15,295 nucleotides of DNA from SICV01 sp964372375. GTDB taxonomy: Archaea > Nanobdellota > Nanobdellia > Pacearchaeales > GW2011-AR1. Where the stretch lies: contig CAYJQF010000015.1 of assembly GCA_964372375.1 (NCBI GenBank), positions 1-15,295 of the forward strand, in the 5' to 3' direction. Shown here piece by piece: positions 1 to 5,706 of this stretch; within the stretch, counting starts at the first letter, position 1; every line of letters begins with the position of its first letter. The notes under the pieces are model-generated. The model had not been told where the DNA came from. It worked only from the letters and a program-made list of their open reading frames with translations, and searched no databases. Position numbers and translations under genes: made by a program.

Positions 1-55
1 CAACCACGCCAAATGAGTTTCCCCATCTCTTAAGCTTACCATGTATCATTTCCAT
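1..55 (-). CDS. AbrB/MazE-like antitoxin or transition-state regulator, 5' end only
   Basis: Reading leftward from an ATG at 55, the 18 codons in the window begin MEMIHGKLKRWGNSFGVV and run off the edge. The K-x-x-x-WGNS-x-GV pattern is the N-terminal hallmark of the SpoVT/AbrB swapped-hairpin DNA-binding domain, found in MazE/VapB-type antitoxins and AbrB regulators. A TATA-like element at 77-83 lies about 25 bases upstream of the ATG, which supports a leaderless mRNA. A perfect palindrome (57-74) sits between the two, as expected for autorepression. Met3 (position 49) is an alternative start. Only the N-terminal third is visible, so antitoxin versus free regulator cannot be decided; a toxin gene, if any, would lie left of the window. 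Confidence 0.7.
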   Translation of the reverse strand, partial: MEMIHGKLKRWGNSFGVV

Positions 56-56
56 G

Positions 57-74
57 AGTTATACATGTATAACT
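57..74. promoter_or_regulatory. 18-bp perfect palindrome, probable autoregulatory operator
   Basis: AGTTATACATGTATAACT equals its own reverse complement. It fills the space between the TATA-like box (77-83) and the start codon (55) of the AbrB-like gene, so a protein bound here would block transcription initiation. Its half-site AGTTATAC recurs exactly at 5415-5422. That it is an operator is inferred from position and symmetry. Confidence 0.55.
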
Positions 75-76
75 AG

Positions 77-83
77 TATTTAA
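77..83 (-). promoter_or_regulatory. TATA box of the AbrB-like gene
   Basis: TTAAATA on the minus strand, centred 25 bases before the ATG at 55. It lies in the short gap just past the gatA stop codon. Confidence 0.5.
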
Positions 84-89
84 GGCTTT

Positions 90-1400
90 CTACTCAAACA
101 TCCTTGCAATGCTCAGTATCTTGCTTTCTTCGCCCTTCCCAGACATAATCTGCATTCCAACAGGAATGCTTTCCTTTCCTTCCTTAATCTTTCCAGCAGG
201 AATTGAAACAGCACAAATGCCTGCTAAATTAGCTGGAATAGTGAGGGCATCTGATGCATACACTTGCTCAATTGGCATCTTATTTCCCTCTCCAATTTTC
301 CAAGGTAAACAAGGGCAAGTAGGCAGAATAATACAGTCAACTTCCTTAAAAGCCTCCTCAAATTCTTCTGCAATTAATTCTTTAACAGCGAGAGCTTTCT
401 GATAATACTGCCCAAGAAATTCTGCCTTTGTAATCTCTGAGCCTCCTAAAATTCTTCGCAAGACCTCTTTCCCGCATGCTTCTTCTATCTTCTTGCCATA
501 CTTCCTGCCATCAAACCTTTTTGTTGCAGAGAAGAATTCAGCATAAACTAGAAGATAATATGTCTGCACTGCCAAATCAATATGCTTAATCTCTATTTCT
601 TTGCTTTCCCATTTGTTCTTCTTAATAACTTCAGTAATCTTCTTATCAATCAATTCCTGTATTCTTGAATCAACTCCCTTTATTCTTAAAACTCCCAGTT
701 TAACTTTCCCAGGTTTCTTCAGCTTTATATCACTGCTCTCCCAAGTCATTGTATCTCTCTCATCCCTGCCTTTAATAACATCCAAAACCAAAGCAGCATC
801 TGCAACATGTCTTGCTAATGGTCCAATCTGATCCAATGACATTGATAAATCTATTAATCCATATCTTGAAACAAGCCCATAACTGGGCTTCACCCCTATA
901 ACACCACAATGGCTTGCTGGAGTGCGAATGCTTCCTCCAGTGTCCGAGCCAAGAGCAACATCGCACATTCCTGCTGCAACTGCCGCTGCCGAGCCAGAAC
1001 TGCTTCCTCCAGGCACAAATCCGAGTGCAACAGGATTCTGAGTACAGCCAAAAGCACTATTTTCCCCTGAGCTTCCAGCAGCAAACTCATCCATATTTGT
1101 CATTCCAATTATCAGGCCATCTTCTGCCTTTATCTTCTCAATAACTCCTGCATTATATCCGGAAGTATAATTCTCCAGCACATGAGAAGCACAATTAGTA
1201 ATCATTCCCTCAACATTAATATTGCTCTTTACCGCAATAACATATCCATATAGTTTTCCAATCTTTCTTTTCTTCGTCCGTTCATCCAGCTCTTTCGCCT
1301 CTTCCAAAGCATTTTCATTAATATGCAAGAAGATATTCAGCTTCTTATTACTCTTTTTTATCTTGTTCAGATATCTTTGAACTTTATCAGCAAGTTTCAT
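90..1400 (-). CDS. gatA: Asp-tRNA(Asn)/Glu-tRNA(Gln) amidotransferase subunit A (GatA)
   Basis: GatA is the glutaminase subunit of GatCAB, which releases ammonia from glutamine to amidate mischarged Asp-tRNA(Asn) and, in some organisms, Glu-tRNA(Gln). The protein shows the full amidase-signature core, with Lys58 (AVKSN), Ser133 (PGGSSSGS) and Ser157 (TGGSIR). The 75- and 24-residue spacings match the known Lys-cisSer-Ser triad of the family. I start it at the ATG at 1400 (436 aa, slightly short for GatA) rather than 18 codons upstream, because this ATG overlaps the stop of the preceding zinc-ribbon gene as ATGA and has GGAG about 8 bases before it, the hallmark of translational coupling. It ends in TAG. 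No gatB is in the window; a GatC-like gene lies about 2.3 kb upstream on the same strand. Confidence 0.93.
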   Translation of the reverse strand: MKLADKVQRYLNKIKKSNKKLNIFLHINENALEEAKELDERTKKRKIGKLYGYVIAVKSNINVEGMITNCASHVLENYTSGYNAGVIEKIKAEDGLIIGMTNMDEFAAGSSGENSAFGCTQNPVALGFVPGGSSSGSAAAVAAGMCDVALGSDTGGSIRTPASHCGVIGVKPSYGLVSRYGLIDLSMSLDQIGPLARHVADAALVLDVIKGRDERDTMTWESSDIKLKKPGKVKLGVLRIKGVDSRIQELIDKKITEVIKKNKWESKEIEIKHIDLAVQTYYLLVYAEFFSATKRFDGRKYGKKIEEACGKEVLRRILGGSEITKAEFLGQYYQKALAVKELIAEEFEEAFKEVDCIILPTCPCLPWKIGEGNKMPIEQVYASDALTIPANLAGICAVSIPAGKIKEGKESIPVGMQIMSGKGEESKILSIARMFE

Positions 1401-1579
1401 TTGTTCATCTCCATCGTACTTAGTTCCTTTTCGGTCTCTGGATAAACCTTCCATTTGATTCCCTCAACTAATTTCATTTCTCCTTTACACATATGATAAG
1501 ATACTTCTCCAGTAATGCACCCTTCGCAATTTGCTTGAATCTGCTTCTTGCACCTCGGACAATTAGCCATGGCCTTCAT
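1397..1579 (-). CDS. Small zinc-ribbon protein
   Basis: A 60-residue protein with two CxxC knuckles near the N terminus (CPRC at 7-10, CEGC at 18-21) and a further Cys at about 31, followed by a charged tail. This looks like a small zinc ribbon; no specific function is recognisable. Its last codons supply the GGAG Shine-Dalgarno-like motif for gatA, and its TGA overlaps the gatA ATG, so the two are surely co-translated. The ATG at 1579 is preferred because a TATA-like element (1601-1608) is centred 25 bases upstream, giving a leaderless start. The ATG at 1570 (MANCPRC) is a possible alternative, with GGTTAT 7 bases before it. Confidence 0.75.
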   Translation of the reverse strand: MKAMANCPRCKKQIQANCEGCITGEVSYHMCKGEMKLVEGIKWKVYPETEKELSTMEMNK

Positions 1580-1600
1580 AACCTTTCCAGAAAAAGCACA

Positions 1601-1608
1601 TTAATAAG
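1601..1608 (-). promoter_or_regulatory. TATA box of the zinc-ribbon/gatA operon
   Basis: CTTATTAA on the minus strand, centred 25 bases upstream of the ATG at 1579. It lies between lemA and the zinc-ribbon gene and suggests that the latter pair has its own leaderless promoter. Confidence 0.5.
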
Positions 1609-1616
1609 GATTACGT

Positions 1617-2195
1617 TTACGGCAGTGCGCCTGTACCCAATAAAGGCGTAGCTGTGCCAGCAACTGCCTGATAATATTCTCTCTGTGTAAAACCAAACAA
1701 CCCTGCAAGCACATTGCTGGGGAAGCGTCTCGTAGCAGTATTGTAAATCTGAATTGCCTCAATATATCTGCCTCGAGCAGTCGTGATTCTGTTCTGCGTT
1801 CCTGACAATTCATCGGTCAACGCAACATACTGCTTATTCGCCTGCAGCTGAGGGTAATTCTCAGTTGTTGCAACGGCATCTACCAAAGCAGAAATGCCAT
1901 TATTCATCTGCACGCCAGCAGTATCTTTTTCCAACTGCGATTTTGCATTCAGCCACTTCGTTCGTGCTTCAGTCACTTCTTTCACAAAATTAGTCTCAAT
2001 CTTTACCGCACTGCTTACTACAGATACTAAGTTAGGAACTAAGTCTGCTTGTCTTTGATACTGATTCTCAACCTCGCTCCATTTTCCATTGATATTTTGA
2101 TCTAGTGTTACAAATCGATTATATCCGCCAACAACATACAAAATAAGAACAACAGCAACAATACCGACAATAATCCCTGTTGTTTTTGCTTTCAT
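1617..2195 (-). CDS. lemA: LemA family membrane-anchored protein
   Basis: A 192-residue protein of normal LemA length. An N-terminal hydrophobic segment (residues about 7-25) anchors it. It continues into the typical LemA start (YNRFVTLDQNINGKWSEVENQYQRQ in spirit, about residues 25-50), then QADLVPNLV and long amphipathic helices, ending in a region with FPSNVLAGLFGF. The biochemical role of LemA proteins is poorly defined. They are very often encoded next to TPM-domain proteins, as here, where the TPM gene ends 30 bases upstream. The start at 2195 has its own TATA-like ATTTAAAT at 2216-2223, so it may be transcribed independently as well as by readthrough. Stop codon TAA. Confidence 0.9.
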   Translation of the reverse strand: MKAKTTGIIVGIVAVVLILYVVGGYNRFVTLDQNINGKWSEVENQYQRQADLVPNLVSVVSSAVKIETNFVKEVTEARTKWLNAKSQLEKDTAGVQMNNGISALVDAVATTENYPQLQANKQYVALTDELSGTQNRITTARGRYIEAIQIYNTATRRFPSNVLAGLFGFTQREYYQAVAGTATPLLGTGALP

Positions 2196-2215
2196 AGGTA
2201 CTAGAGATAAGGGTG

Positions 2216-2223
2216 ATTTAAAT
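2216..2223 (-). promoter_or_regulatory. TATA box of lemA
   Basis: The symmetric ATTTAAAT is centred about 24.5 bases upstream of the lemA ATG, in the 30-base gap after the TPM gene. Confidence 0.5.
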
Positions 2224-2225
2224 AT

Positions 2226-3242
2226 CTATCTCCCGCCGCCTCCGCCGCCTCCGCCGCCGCCTCCAAATCCTCCACCGCCAAAGCCACCGCCCCCGAAACC
2301 GCTGCTGCTTCTGCCGCTGCCCAAATAATAACCAAGAGCAGCCGCTACAAGCATCTTTCCCATATGGCCGTGCGGACAGCGGTACTGTTTATAAGCTCCG
2401 CTTTTACCAACATACTTCATCCGCGCACCATCTTTCGCGCATCGAATACCGCGAAGAAAACGAAAAAGCGCTGGTCCGAGAATGAGCACAAGCACACCAA
2501 GAAGCAATAAATCATAGATGAAGAAAATAAAAGCAAGAATAATACTGCCAAAAAATACAATTGTCTGATATCCTCTATCTTTTTTAATGCCACTCTCTTT
2601 TTGCTGTGAAACTGGGTCAGTATAGCTAGTAATAACTGTCCCAGCAAACTTTTTGAAAAAGATGAGCAAGCCGATAACAGCCAAAAAGAAGAGAAAAATA
2701 AGAATCTCTAAGGAAAAATTAGAACTTGCTCCTGTAGTTCCAGCAAGCACTTCATCCTTATTGTCGATAATAACTTGTCCTGCGGCGTGTGCAAACTGCA
2801 CAATCCCCTGACTGACATTTCCCTGATCCCGCAAAGGCACATAATTTTCATCAAGCAATCTCCCTATTTTACTGTCGGGAAGAATACCTTCAATGCCGTA
2901 ACCAGTAGCAACCCAAAATTTCTTCTCCGCAGCCGCATACAATAACACTAATCCATTATCTTTTCCTTTTTTCCCCACACCCCATGCGCTTAACAATGCA
3001 CTCGCATACTGCTGCGGCGTGCGATCTCCAGTCGTCGCAACAGAAACAAACGTAACTTCTGCGCTTGTCTCCTTTTCAATATCTATAAACAGCGTTCGTA
3101 ACTCCTGCTGTTCCCCGCTTGTTAACACTGAAGCAAAATCATTTACATATTTCTCCTGATACGCAGGAAGCTCAGCCGCACTAACTAACCCAGTAAAAAG
3201 AATCAGCAAACTAACAAAAGTGAGAACAAGCATTCGACCCAT
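2226..3242 (-). CDS. TPM-domain (YgcG-like) membrane protein with Gly-rich tail
   Basis: A 338-residue exported membrane protein. A signal peptide or anchor spans residues 1-22 (ending VSAAE). An extracytoplasmic TPM domain follows at about 28-160, with typical stretches around VNDFASVL, SAEVTFVSV, NGLVLLYA and ATGYGIEG. Two hydrophobic regions (about 175-195 and 228-258) come next, then a loop with RCxxD...YRCPHGH that resembles a degenerate zinc knuckle, and a C-terminal run made almost only of Gly with a few Phe and Ser. This architecture plus adjacency to lemA is the common TPM-LemA pairing; substrates are unknown. ATG 3242 is preferred because a TATA-like element is centred 24.5 bases upstream. 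It ends in TAG, in frame with lemA. Confidence 0.88.
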   Translation of the reverse strand: MGRMLVLTFVSLLILFTGLVSAAELPAYQEKYVNDFASVLTSGEQQELRTLFIDIEKETSAEVTFVSVATTGDRTPQQYASALLSAWGVGKKGKDNGLVLLYAAAEKKFWVATGYGIEGILPDSKIGRLLDENYVPLRDQGNVSQGIVQFAHAAGQVIIDNKDEVLAGTTGASSNFSLEILIFLFFLAVIGLLIFFKKFAGTVITSYTDPVSQQKESGIKKDRGYQTIVFFGSIILAFIFFIYDLLLLGVLVLILGPALFRFLRGIRCAKDGARMKYVGKSGAYKQYRCPHGHMGKMLVAAALGYYLGSGRSSSGFGGGGFGGGGFGGGGGGGGGGGR

Positions 3243-3262
3243 TAACCCTCAAAAGAAGGGCG

Positions 3263-3270
3263 CTTAATAA
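3263..3270 (-). promoter_or_regulatory. TATA box of the TPM-domain gene
   Basis: TTATTAAG on the minus strand, centred about 24.5 bases before the ATG at 3242, immediately after the preceding gene's TAA. Confidence 0.45.
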
Positions 3271-3273
3271 ATC

Positions 3274-3669
3274 TTACCAGCTAATGCTTTTCATGCTCTT
3301 CTTGATATATATAATTTCCTGCAATTCATACAATCCCAGCGTCTTCTCAGATTGGTCGTCAAAATACCTCAGCTGATAATCTGTATCCTTGTCATCATAC
3401 AACTCAATAGCCATCTCCTTTGTTGAGCCATGATCAATAAGGACTTCATGCGCATCAACTGTATAACTCTTGCCGTCAATAGTTATTGTATCGCCTTTTT
3501 GCAGTTTGCTAATAGGTTTACTCGCCTGCGCCTGCACTCCTTCCGATGCTCCCGATAAGTCGCCAACGCCACGCTCAAGCACATCCAGAGAATCATCAAG
3601 CTCATCTTCGCTTATTCCCTTACCTGCTGGAGCCGCCTTTTCTCCTGCGTGCCTCTTTTTCGTTACCAT
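3274..3669 (-). CDS. Unrecognised small acidic protein
   Basis: I do not recognise this 131-residue protein. The first 55 residues are low-complexity and charged (Lys/Ala-rich, then Asp/Glu-rich) and are probably disordered. Residues about 56-131 look like a compact beta-rich module, with LQKGDTITIDGKSYTV followed by alternating hydrophobic strands, resembling small beta-barrel domains such as the DUF4178 type (a resemblance only). There is no signal peptide or membrane span. Its ATG overlaps the 3' end of the GatC-like gene (ATGGTAA), and no clear TATA box is seen upstream, so it is probably translated by coupling on the GatC-like transcript. Confidence 0.7.
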   Translation of the reverse strand: MVTKKRHAGEKAAPAGKGISEDELDDSLDVLERGVGDLSGASEGVQAQASKPISKLQKGDTITIDGKSYTVDAHEVLIDHGSTKEMAIELYDDKDTDYQLRYFDDQSEKTLGLYELQEIIYIKKSMKSISW

Positions 3670-3896
3670 CGCTTTTTCTCTGCAACGATATACTCCTTAT
3701 CCTTCTCAGGTGCATTCGCAAACACGCTTTTCCTGAATGCTTCATCAGCCTGCATCCCTGCTCCTTCTGCCCGCATGCCTCTTGTCTGCTGCCGTTTCTT
3801 CTGCTTGGAAAGTTTTACCTTCTCCAAGCTCTTAGAAAATTTCCGCAAGAGCTCCCGAGCTTCCTTCCGTATCTGCTCTTTTTCTTTCTCATTCAT
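3663..3896 (-). CDS. gatC: GatC-like amidotransferase subunit (tentative)
   Basis: A 77-residue protein with a highly charged helical N-terminal half (residues 1-35, KEARELLRKFSKSLEKV) and a C-terminal segment containing FANAPEKDKEYIVAEKK. The A-N-A-P-E followed by an aromatic/Ile-Val strand is the recognisable C-terminal signature of GatC, the small subunit that wraps around GatA in GatCAB. The N-terminal helices and the short linker also fit GatC, though the overall length is short. It lies upstream of gatA on the same strand, separated by four genes. TTTATAAA at 3918-3925 is centred about 25 bases before the ATG, indicating a leaderless start. The assignment rests on this motif from memory of the family and should be treated as probable. 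Confidence 0.6.
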   Translation of the reverse strand: MNEKEKEQIRKEARELLRKFSKSLEKVKLSKQKKRQQTRGMRAEGAGMQADEAFRKSVFANAPEKDKEYIVAEKKRW

Positions 3897-3917
3897 GCTG
3901 AGAGCAGAAAGCAGTAA

Positions 3918-3925
3918 TTTATAAA
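3918..3925 (-). promoter_or_regulatory. TATA box of the GatC-like gene
   Basis: The self-complementary TTTATAAA is centred about 25.5 bases upstream of the ATG at 3896, in the 43-base gap after the metallophosphoesterase gene. Confidence 0.6.
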
Positions 3926-3939
3926 GTTATTTAAGAACA

Positions 3940-4809
3940 TTACTTCACAAACTTCACTCTCATCTTTCCTTTTTCTTCAGGATAGTCAACAATCGCATAT
4001 TTTCCTTTTTCCGCATCTCCCGGATTTACCACTAAAGTTCTCCCAATACTCTGCGCTCCCTGATACTCGTGCATATGTCCGCACAGGACGAGGCGAGGTT
4101 GGTACTTCTTAATCGCTTCTCTGAAAAAACCAATTCCTGTGCTTTTCCCATTCATCGGATTATCTTTCTTGTCTTTAATAATATCAAATACTCCTTTCGG
4201 TGGATAGTGAAACATAAAAACGCGCTCTCCTTTGCTCTGCTTGAGTATGCTGAATAATTTTTTCTTGCTTCGTACACGGCGTCTCAGCCTCCACTCTACT
4301 CTTTCCTTGCTTTCATCTTTCCACAGCTTTCTGTCAAAATAAGCGTCAATGTCCATGTATCCGCCAAATCCAATGAAAGTAGCCCCGAACATGGTTTTTT
4401 TCCCGTACGTGATATTGTGCAATTGTTTCAGCCGTCTAACAAACGCGAGATGTGCAGACTTTGCGTTCCCACTATGATCAAATGGATAGGTATACCACGC
4501 ATCATCTCCATTTCCAAACACAAAGAGGACTGGCTTCCCCAATTCATTTAAGAGTCTTAGCACATTTTTAGCCGCAGCTTCATCTTTTTTAAGTAAGGAG
4601 CGAAATCGCTGCTTCCCAAAATAAAGTTCAGGTGGAAGAACAATGCCTTGTTTTGCCAGACGAAGCTGTTGCATCACATATGGTCGCCACTCCCGAATGC
4701 CCGTATAATCCCCCACTCCAATAACCATATCAAATGCTTCCTTTCGTATCTTTTTCTTTAGTTTTTCAGAAAATACCCCTTGAAAATCTCCTACAACAAG
4801 CATCCGCAT
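3940..4809 (-). CDS. Calcineurin-like metallophosphoesterase with altered metal-site residues
   Basis: A 289-residue cytoplasmic protein with the ordered motifs of the calcineurin-like phosphoesterase fold: VVGDFQG (residues 5-11), GVGDYTG (31-37), FGNGDD (98-103), FHYPPKG (200-206) and CGHMHEYQ (243-250), then the usual NPGD strand near the C terminus. The family uses two metal ions to hydrolyse phosphomono- or diesters. Two usual ligands or catalytic residues are replaced: the His of the first D-x-H is Gln10, and the His of GNHD is Gly101. Such variants occur in the superfamily, so activity is possible but the substrate is unknown. The start at 4809 is backed by a TATA-like element at 4831-4838; Met3 is an alternative. 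Confidence 0.85.
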   Translation of the reverse strand: MRMLVVGDFQGVFSEKLKKKIRKEAFDMVIGVGDYTGIREWRPYVMQQLRLAKQGIVLPPELYFGKQRFRSLLKKDEAAAKNVLRLLNELGKPVLFVFGNGDDAWYTYPFDHSGNAKSAHLAFVRRLKQLHNITYGKKTMFGATFIGFGGYMDIDAYFDRKLWKDESKERVEWRLRRRVRSKKKLFSILKQSKGERVFMFHYPPKGVFDIIKDKKDNPMNGKSTGIGFFREAIKKYQPRLVLCGHMHEYQGAQSIGRTLVVNPGDAEKGKYAIVDYPEEKGKMRVKFVK

Positions 4810-4830
4810 ACGCTATCTACAAGAAAGCAA

Positions 4831-4838
4831 CTTAAAAA
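4831..4838 (-). promoter_or_regulatory. TATA box of the metallophosphoesterase gene
   Basis: TTTTTAAG on the minus strand, centred about 25.5 bases upstream of the ATG at 4809. Confidence 0.5.
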
Positions 4839-4839
4839 C

Positions 4840-5157
4840 CTAAGCTTCTCCTAAGGAAGGAACCCAATCAACAACGCTATCAGCAAGCTGTCGGACGTTT
4901 CGATATAATCCCTCGTGAGACAGATCAGGAGCATAGAGTCTCGGCAACAGACCGGCATAACCTCTCTGGAGCCAAAGAGTAAGCGCATATGAAATTCCTA
5001 CATCTCTCTGTTCATGAGTGCTCGCGTCAAGTTTAAGTATTTCCACGCAGGTAATTTGCGCCCCTACCACCGTACCTTGAGAATCAGTTAAAACTGCCTG
5101 CTTTAAAGAACATTCTGATGCCATGCCTCTGCACCGCCCCTCCTGAGGAATCGCCAT
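4840..5157 (-). CDS. Distal open reading frame of the Cys-rich gene (105 aa), with its own ribosome binding site
   Basis: Starting MAIPQEGRCRGMASEC, this 105-aa frame ends at TAG 4840. AGGTGA at 5168-5163, close to the archaeal consensus, is five bases from the ATG, so this part may be expressed even though the longer frame is broken upstream. The product has Cys residues near its N terminus, a mixed alpha/beta middle (TVVGAQITCVEILKLD) and a helical C terminus. There is no signal peptide or membrane span. The function is unknown. Confidence 0.45.
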   Translation of the reverse strand: MAIPQEGRCRGMASECSLKQAVLTDSQGTVVGAQITCVEILKLDASTHEQRDVGISYALTLWLQRGYAGLLPRLYAPDLSHEGLYRNVRQLADSVVDWVPSLGEA

Positions 5158-5283
5158 ACCACTCACCTGTGCGAGCTACTCAAGTGGACAATGTGCCAGA
5201 GTGCATCCTGTGCAAATACGATTGAGTGCCGCTCGATCTACCATATATGCTCTTTGTCGGCGTGTCAGAAACAACGTCGGCAC
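4840..5283 (-). pseudogene. Cys-rich unknown gene interrupted by an in-frame TAG (5176-5178)
   Basis: From a GTG at 5283 one frame runs 35 codons (VPTLFLTRRQRAYMVDRAAL, then ICTGCTLAHCPLE), hits TAG at 5176-5178, and continues open for 111 more codons to TAG at 4840. The GTG lies about 26.5 bases downstream of ATTTAAAT (5306-5313), the leaderless geometry seen in neighbours. Cys24, 27, 32 precede the TAG and Cys51, 58 and one more follow, so a metal-binding Cys cluster would span the break. The distal part can also be translated alone: ATG 5157 has AGGTGA five bases upstream, giving a 105-aa protein. Options are a recent nonsense mutation, two coupled cistrons, readthrough, or a sequence error. 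TAG is an ordinary stop in gatA, aspS and others here. The family is not recognised. Confidence 0.5.
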
Positions 5284-5305
5284 ACTTTAGACAAGCGGAG
5301 CATCT

Positions 5306-5313
5306 ATTTAAAT
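5306..5313 (-). promoter_or_regulatory. TATA box for the Cys-rich gene
   Basis: ATTTAAAT, self-complementary, centred about 26.5 bases upstream of the GTG at 5283. Confidence 0.5.
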
Positions 5314-5333
5314 ATTTCTCCCAAAAATAGGGA

Positions 5334-5364
5334 GTATACCTTGGTATAGTTTTGTATACCAAGG
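5334..5364. promoter_or_regulatory. Operator-like inverted repeat cluster (GGTATA-n6-TATACC)
   Basis: CCTTGGTATA (5339-5348) and TATACCAAGG (5355-5364) are perfect inverted repeats around GTTTTG. A third half-site, GTATACC, overlaps at 5334-5340. The cluster sits upstream of the minus-strand TATA box (5306-5313) in the divergent region. Symmetry and repetition suggest a dimeric repressor site; the adjacent ribbon-helix-helix-like protein is the natural candidate. Confidence 0.55.
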
Positions 5365-5414
5365 ACACCTCTTCTCCCAGGAAGGACAAAGGTTACTGAA
5401 TAGGAACCTAATAT

Positions 5415-5434
5415 AGTTATACTAAAGTATACCT
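5415..5434. promoter_or_regulatory. Second operator-like inverted repeat (GTTATA-n6-TATACC)
   Basis: AGTTATAC and GTATACCT flank TAAA; seven of eight arm positions pair. The core (5416-5433) has the same 6+6+6 layout as the site at 5343-5360. It lies directly upstream of the plus-strand TATA box at 5437-5444, where a bound protein would block promoter access. Confidence 0.55.
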
Positions 5435-5436
5435 TA

Positions 5437-5444
5437 TATATAAA
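5437..5444 (+). promoter_or_regulatory. TATA box for the ribbon-helix-helix-like gene
   Basis: TATATAAA, predicting a transcript start near 5466 and a leader of about 13 bases to ATG 5479. A second TATA-like run, ATATATA at 5466-5472, would instead give a leaderless mRNA starting at ATG 5494. Confidence 0.5.
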
Positions 5445-5478
5445 TATTTCTCTTGTACCAAAAACATATATAGCACGC

Positions 5479-5706
5479 ATGCCTCAAGATACGATGCCTG
5501 AAGAAGAGATAACCACTATTAAACTATCCAAGAAAACAAAAACAAGGCTGGACCATTTAAAGGTCTATAAGCATGAAACATACGAGGAAATTATAGAAAA
5601 AATGCTTGAACTATTAAATACAGCACGGATACATCCTGAACAAGCGCGAGTTCAGTTAATCGCCTTGGAAAATGAAAAGAAAAAAGCTACTTCTTCCCTT
5701 TTGTAG
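5479..5706 (+). CDS. Ribbon-helix-helix-like small protein, probable antitoxin/repressor
   Basis: A 75-residue protein, the only plus-strand gene. Residues about 10-45 (EITTIKLSKKTKTRLDHLKV, then ETYEEIIEKMLELL) have the strand-helix-helix pattern of the short archaeal VapB-type or DUF7557-like proteins: an Ile-x-Leu strand, then KxTKxRLDxLK, then YEEIIxKML. It is probably a dimeric DNA-binding protein. Operator-like inverted repeats fill the 195-base region upstream, consistent with autoregulation and control of the divergent Cys-rich gene. No recognised toxin follows: the next gene is the convergent aspS, whose 3' end overlaps by 20 bases. The start is either ATG 5479 or ATG 5494 (MPEEEITT). 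It ends in TAG. Confidence 0.75.
   Translation: MPQDTMPEEEITTIKLSKKTKTRLDHLKVYKHETYEEIIEKMLELLNTARIHPEQARVQLIALENEKKKATSSLL

Noticed and set aside
2195..2228. The TPM gene TAG is in frame with lemA, so readthrough would fuse them
   Set aside because: Ten open codons in the right frame are easily chance, lemA has its own TATA box here, and TAG is a common stop in this window.
2226..2310. GC-rich simple repeat at the end of the TPM gene
   Set aside because: It encodes the Gly-rich tail that is common in TPM-domain proteins, and is not a separate repeat element.
4489..4496. GGTATACC, matching the operator core, inside the metallophosphoesterase gene
   Set aside because: It lies in coding sequence for WYTYP and has no second spaced half-site. 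It is best explained by codon use.
5180..5389. A 69-codon minus-strand frame from 5389
   Set aside because: It crosses the TATA box and operator repeats, and its composition is unlike a protein. The overlapping Cys-rich frame from 5283 has better promoter geometry.
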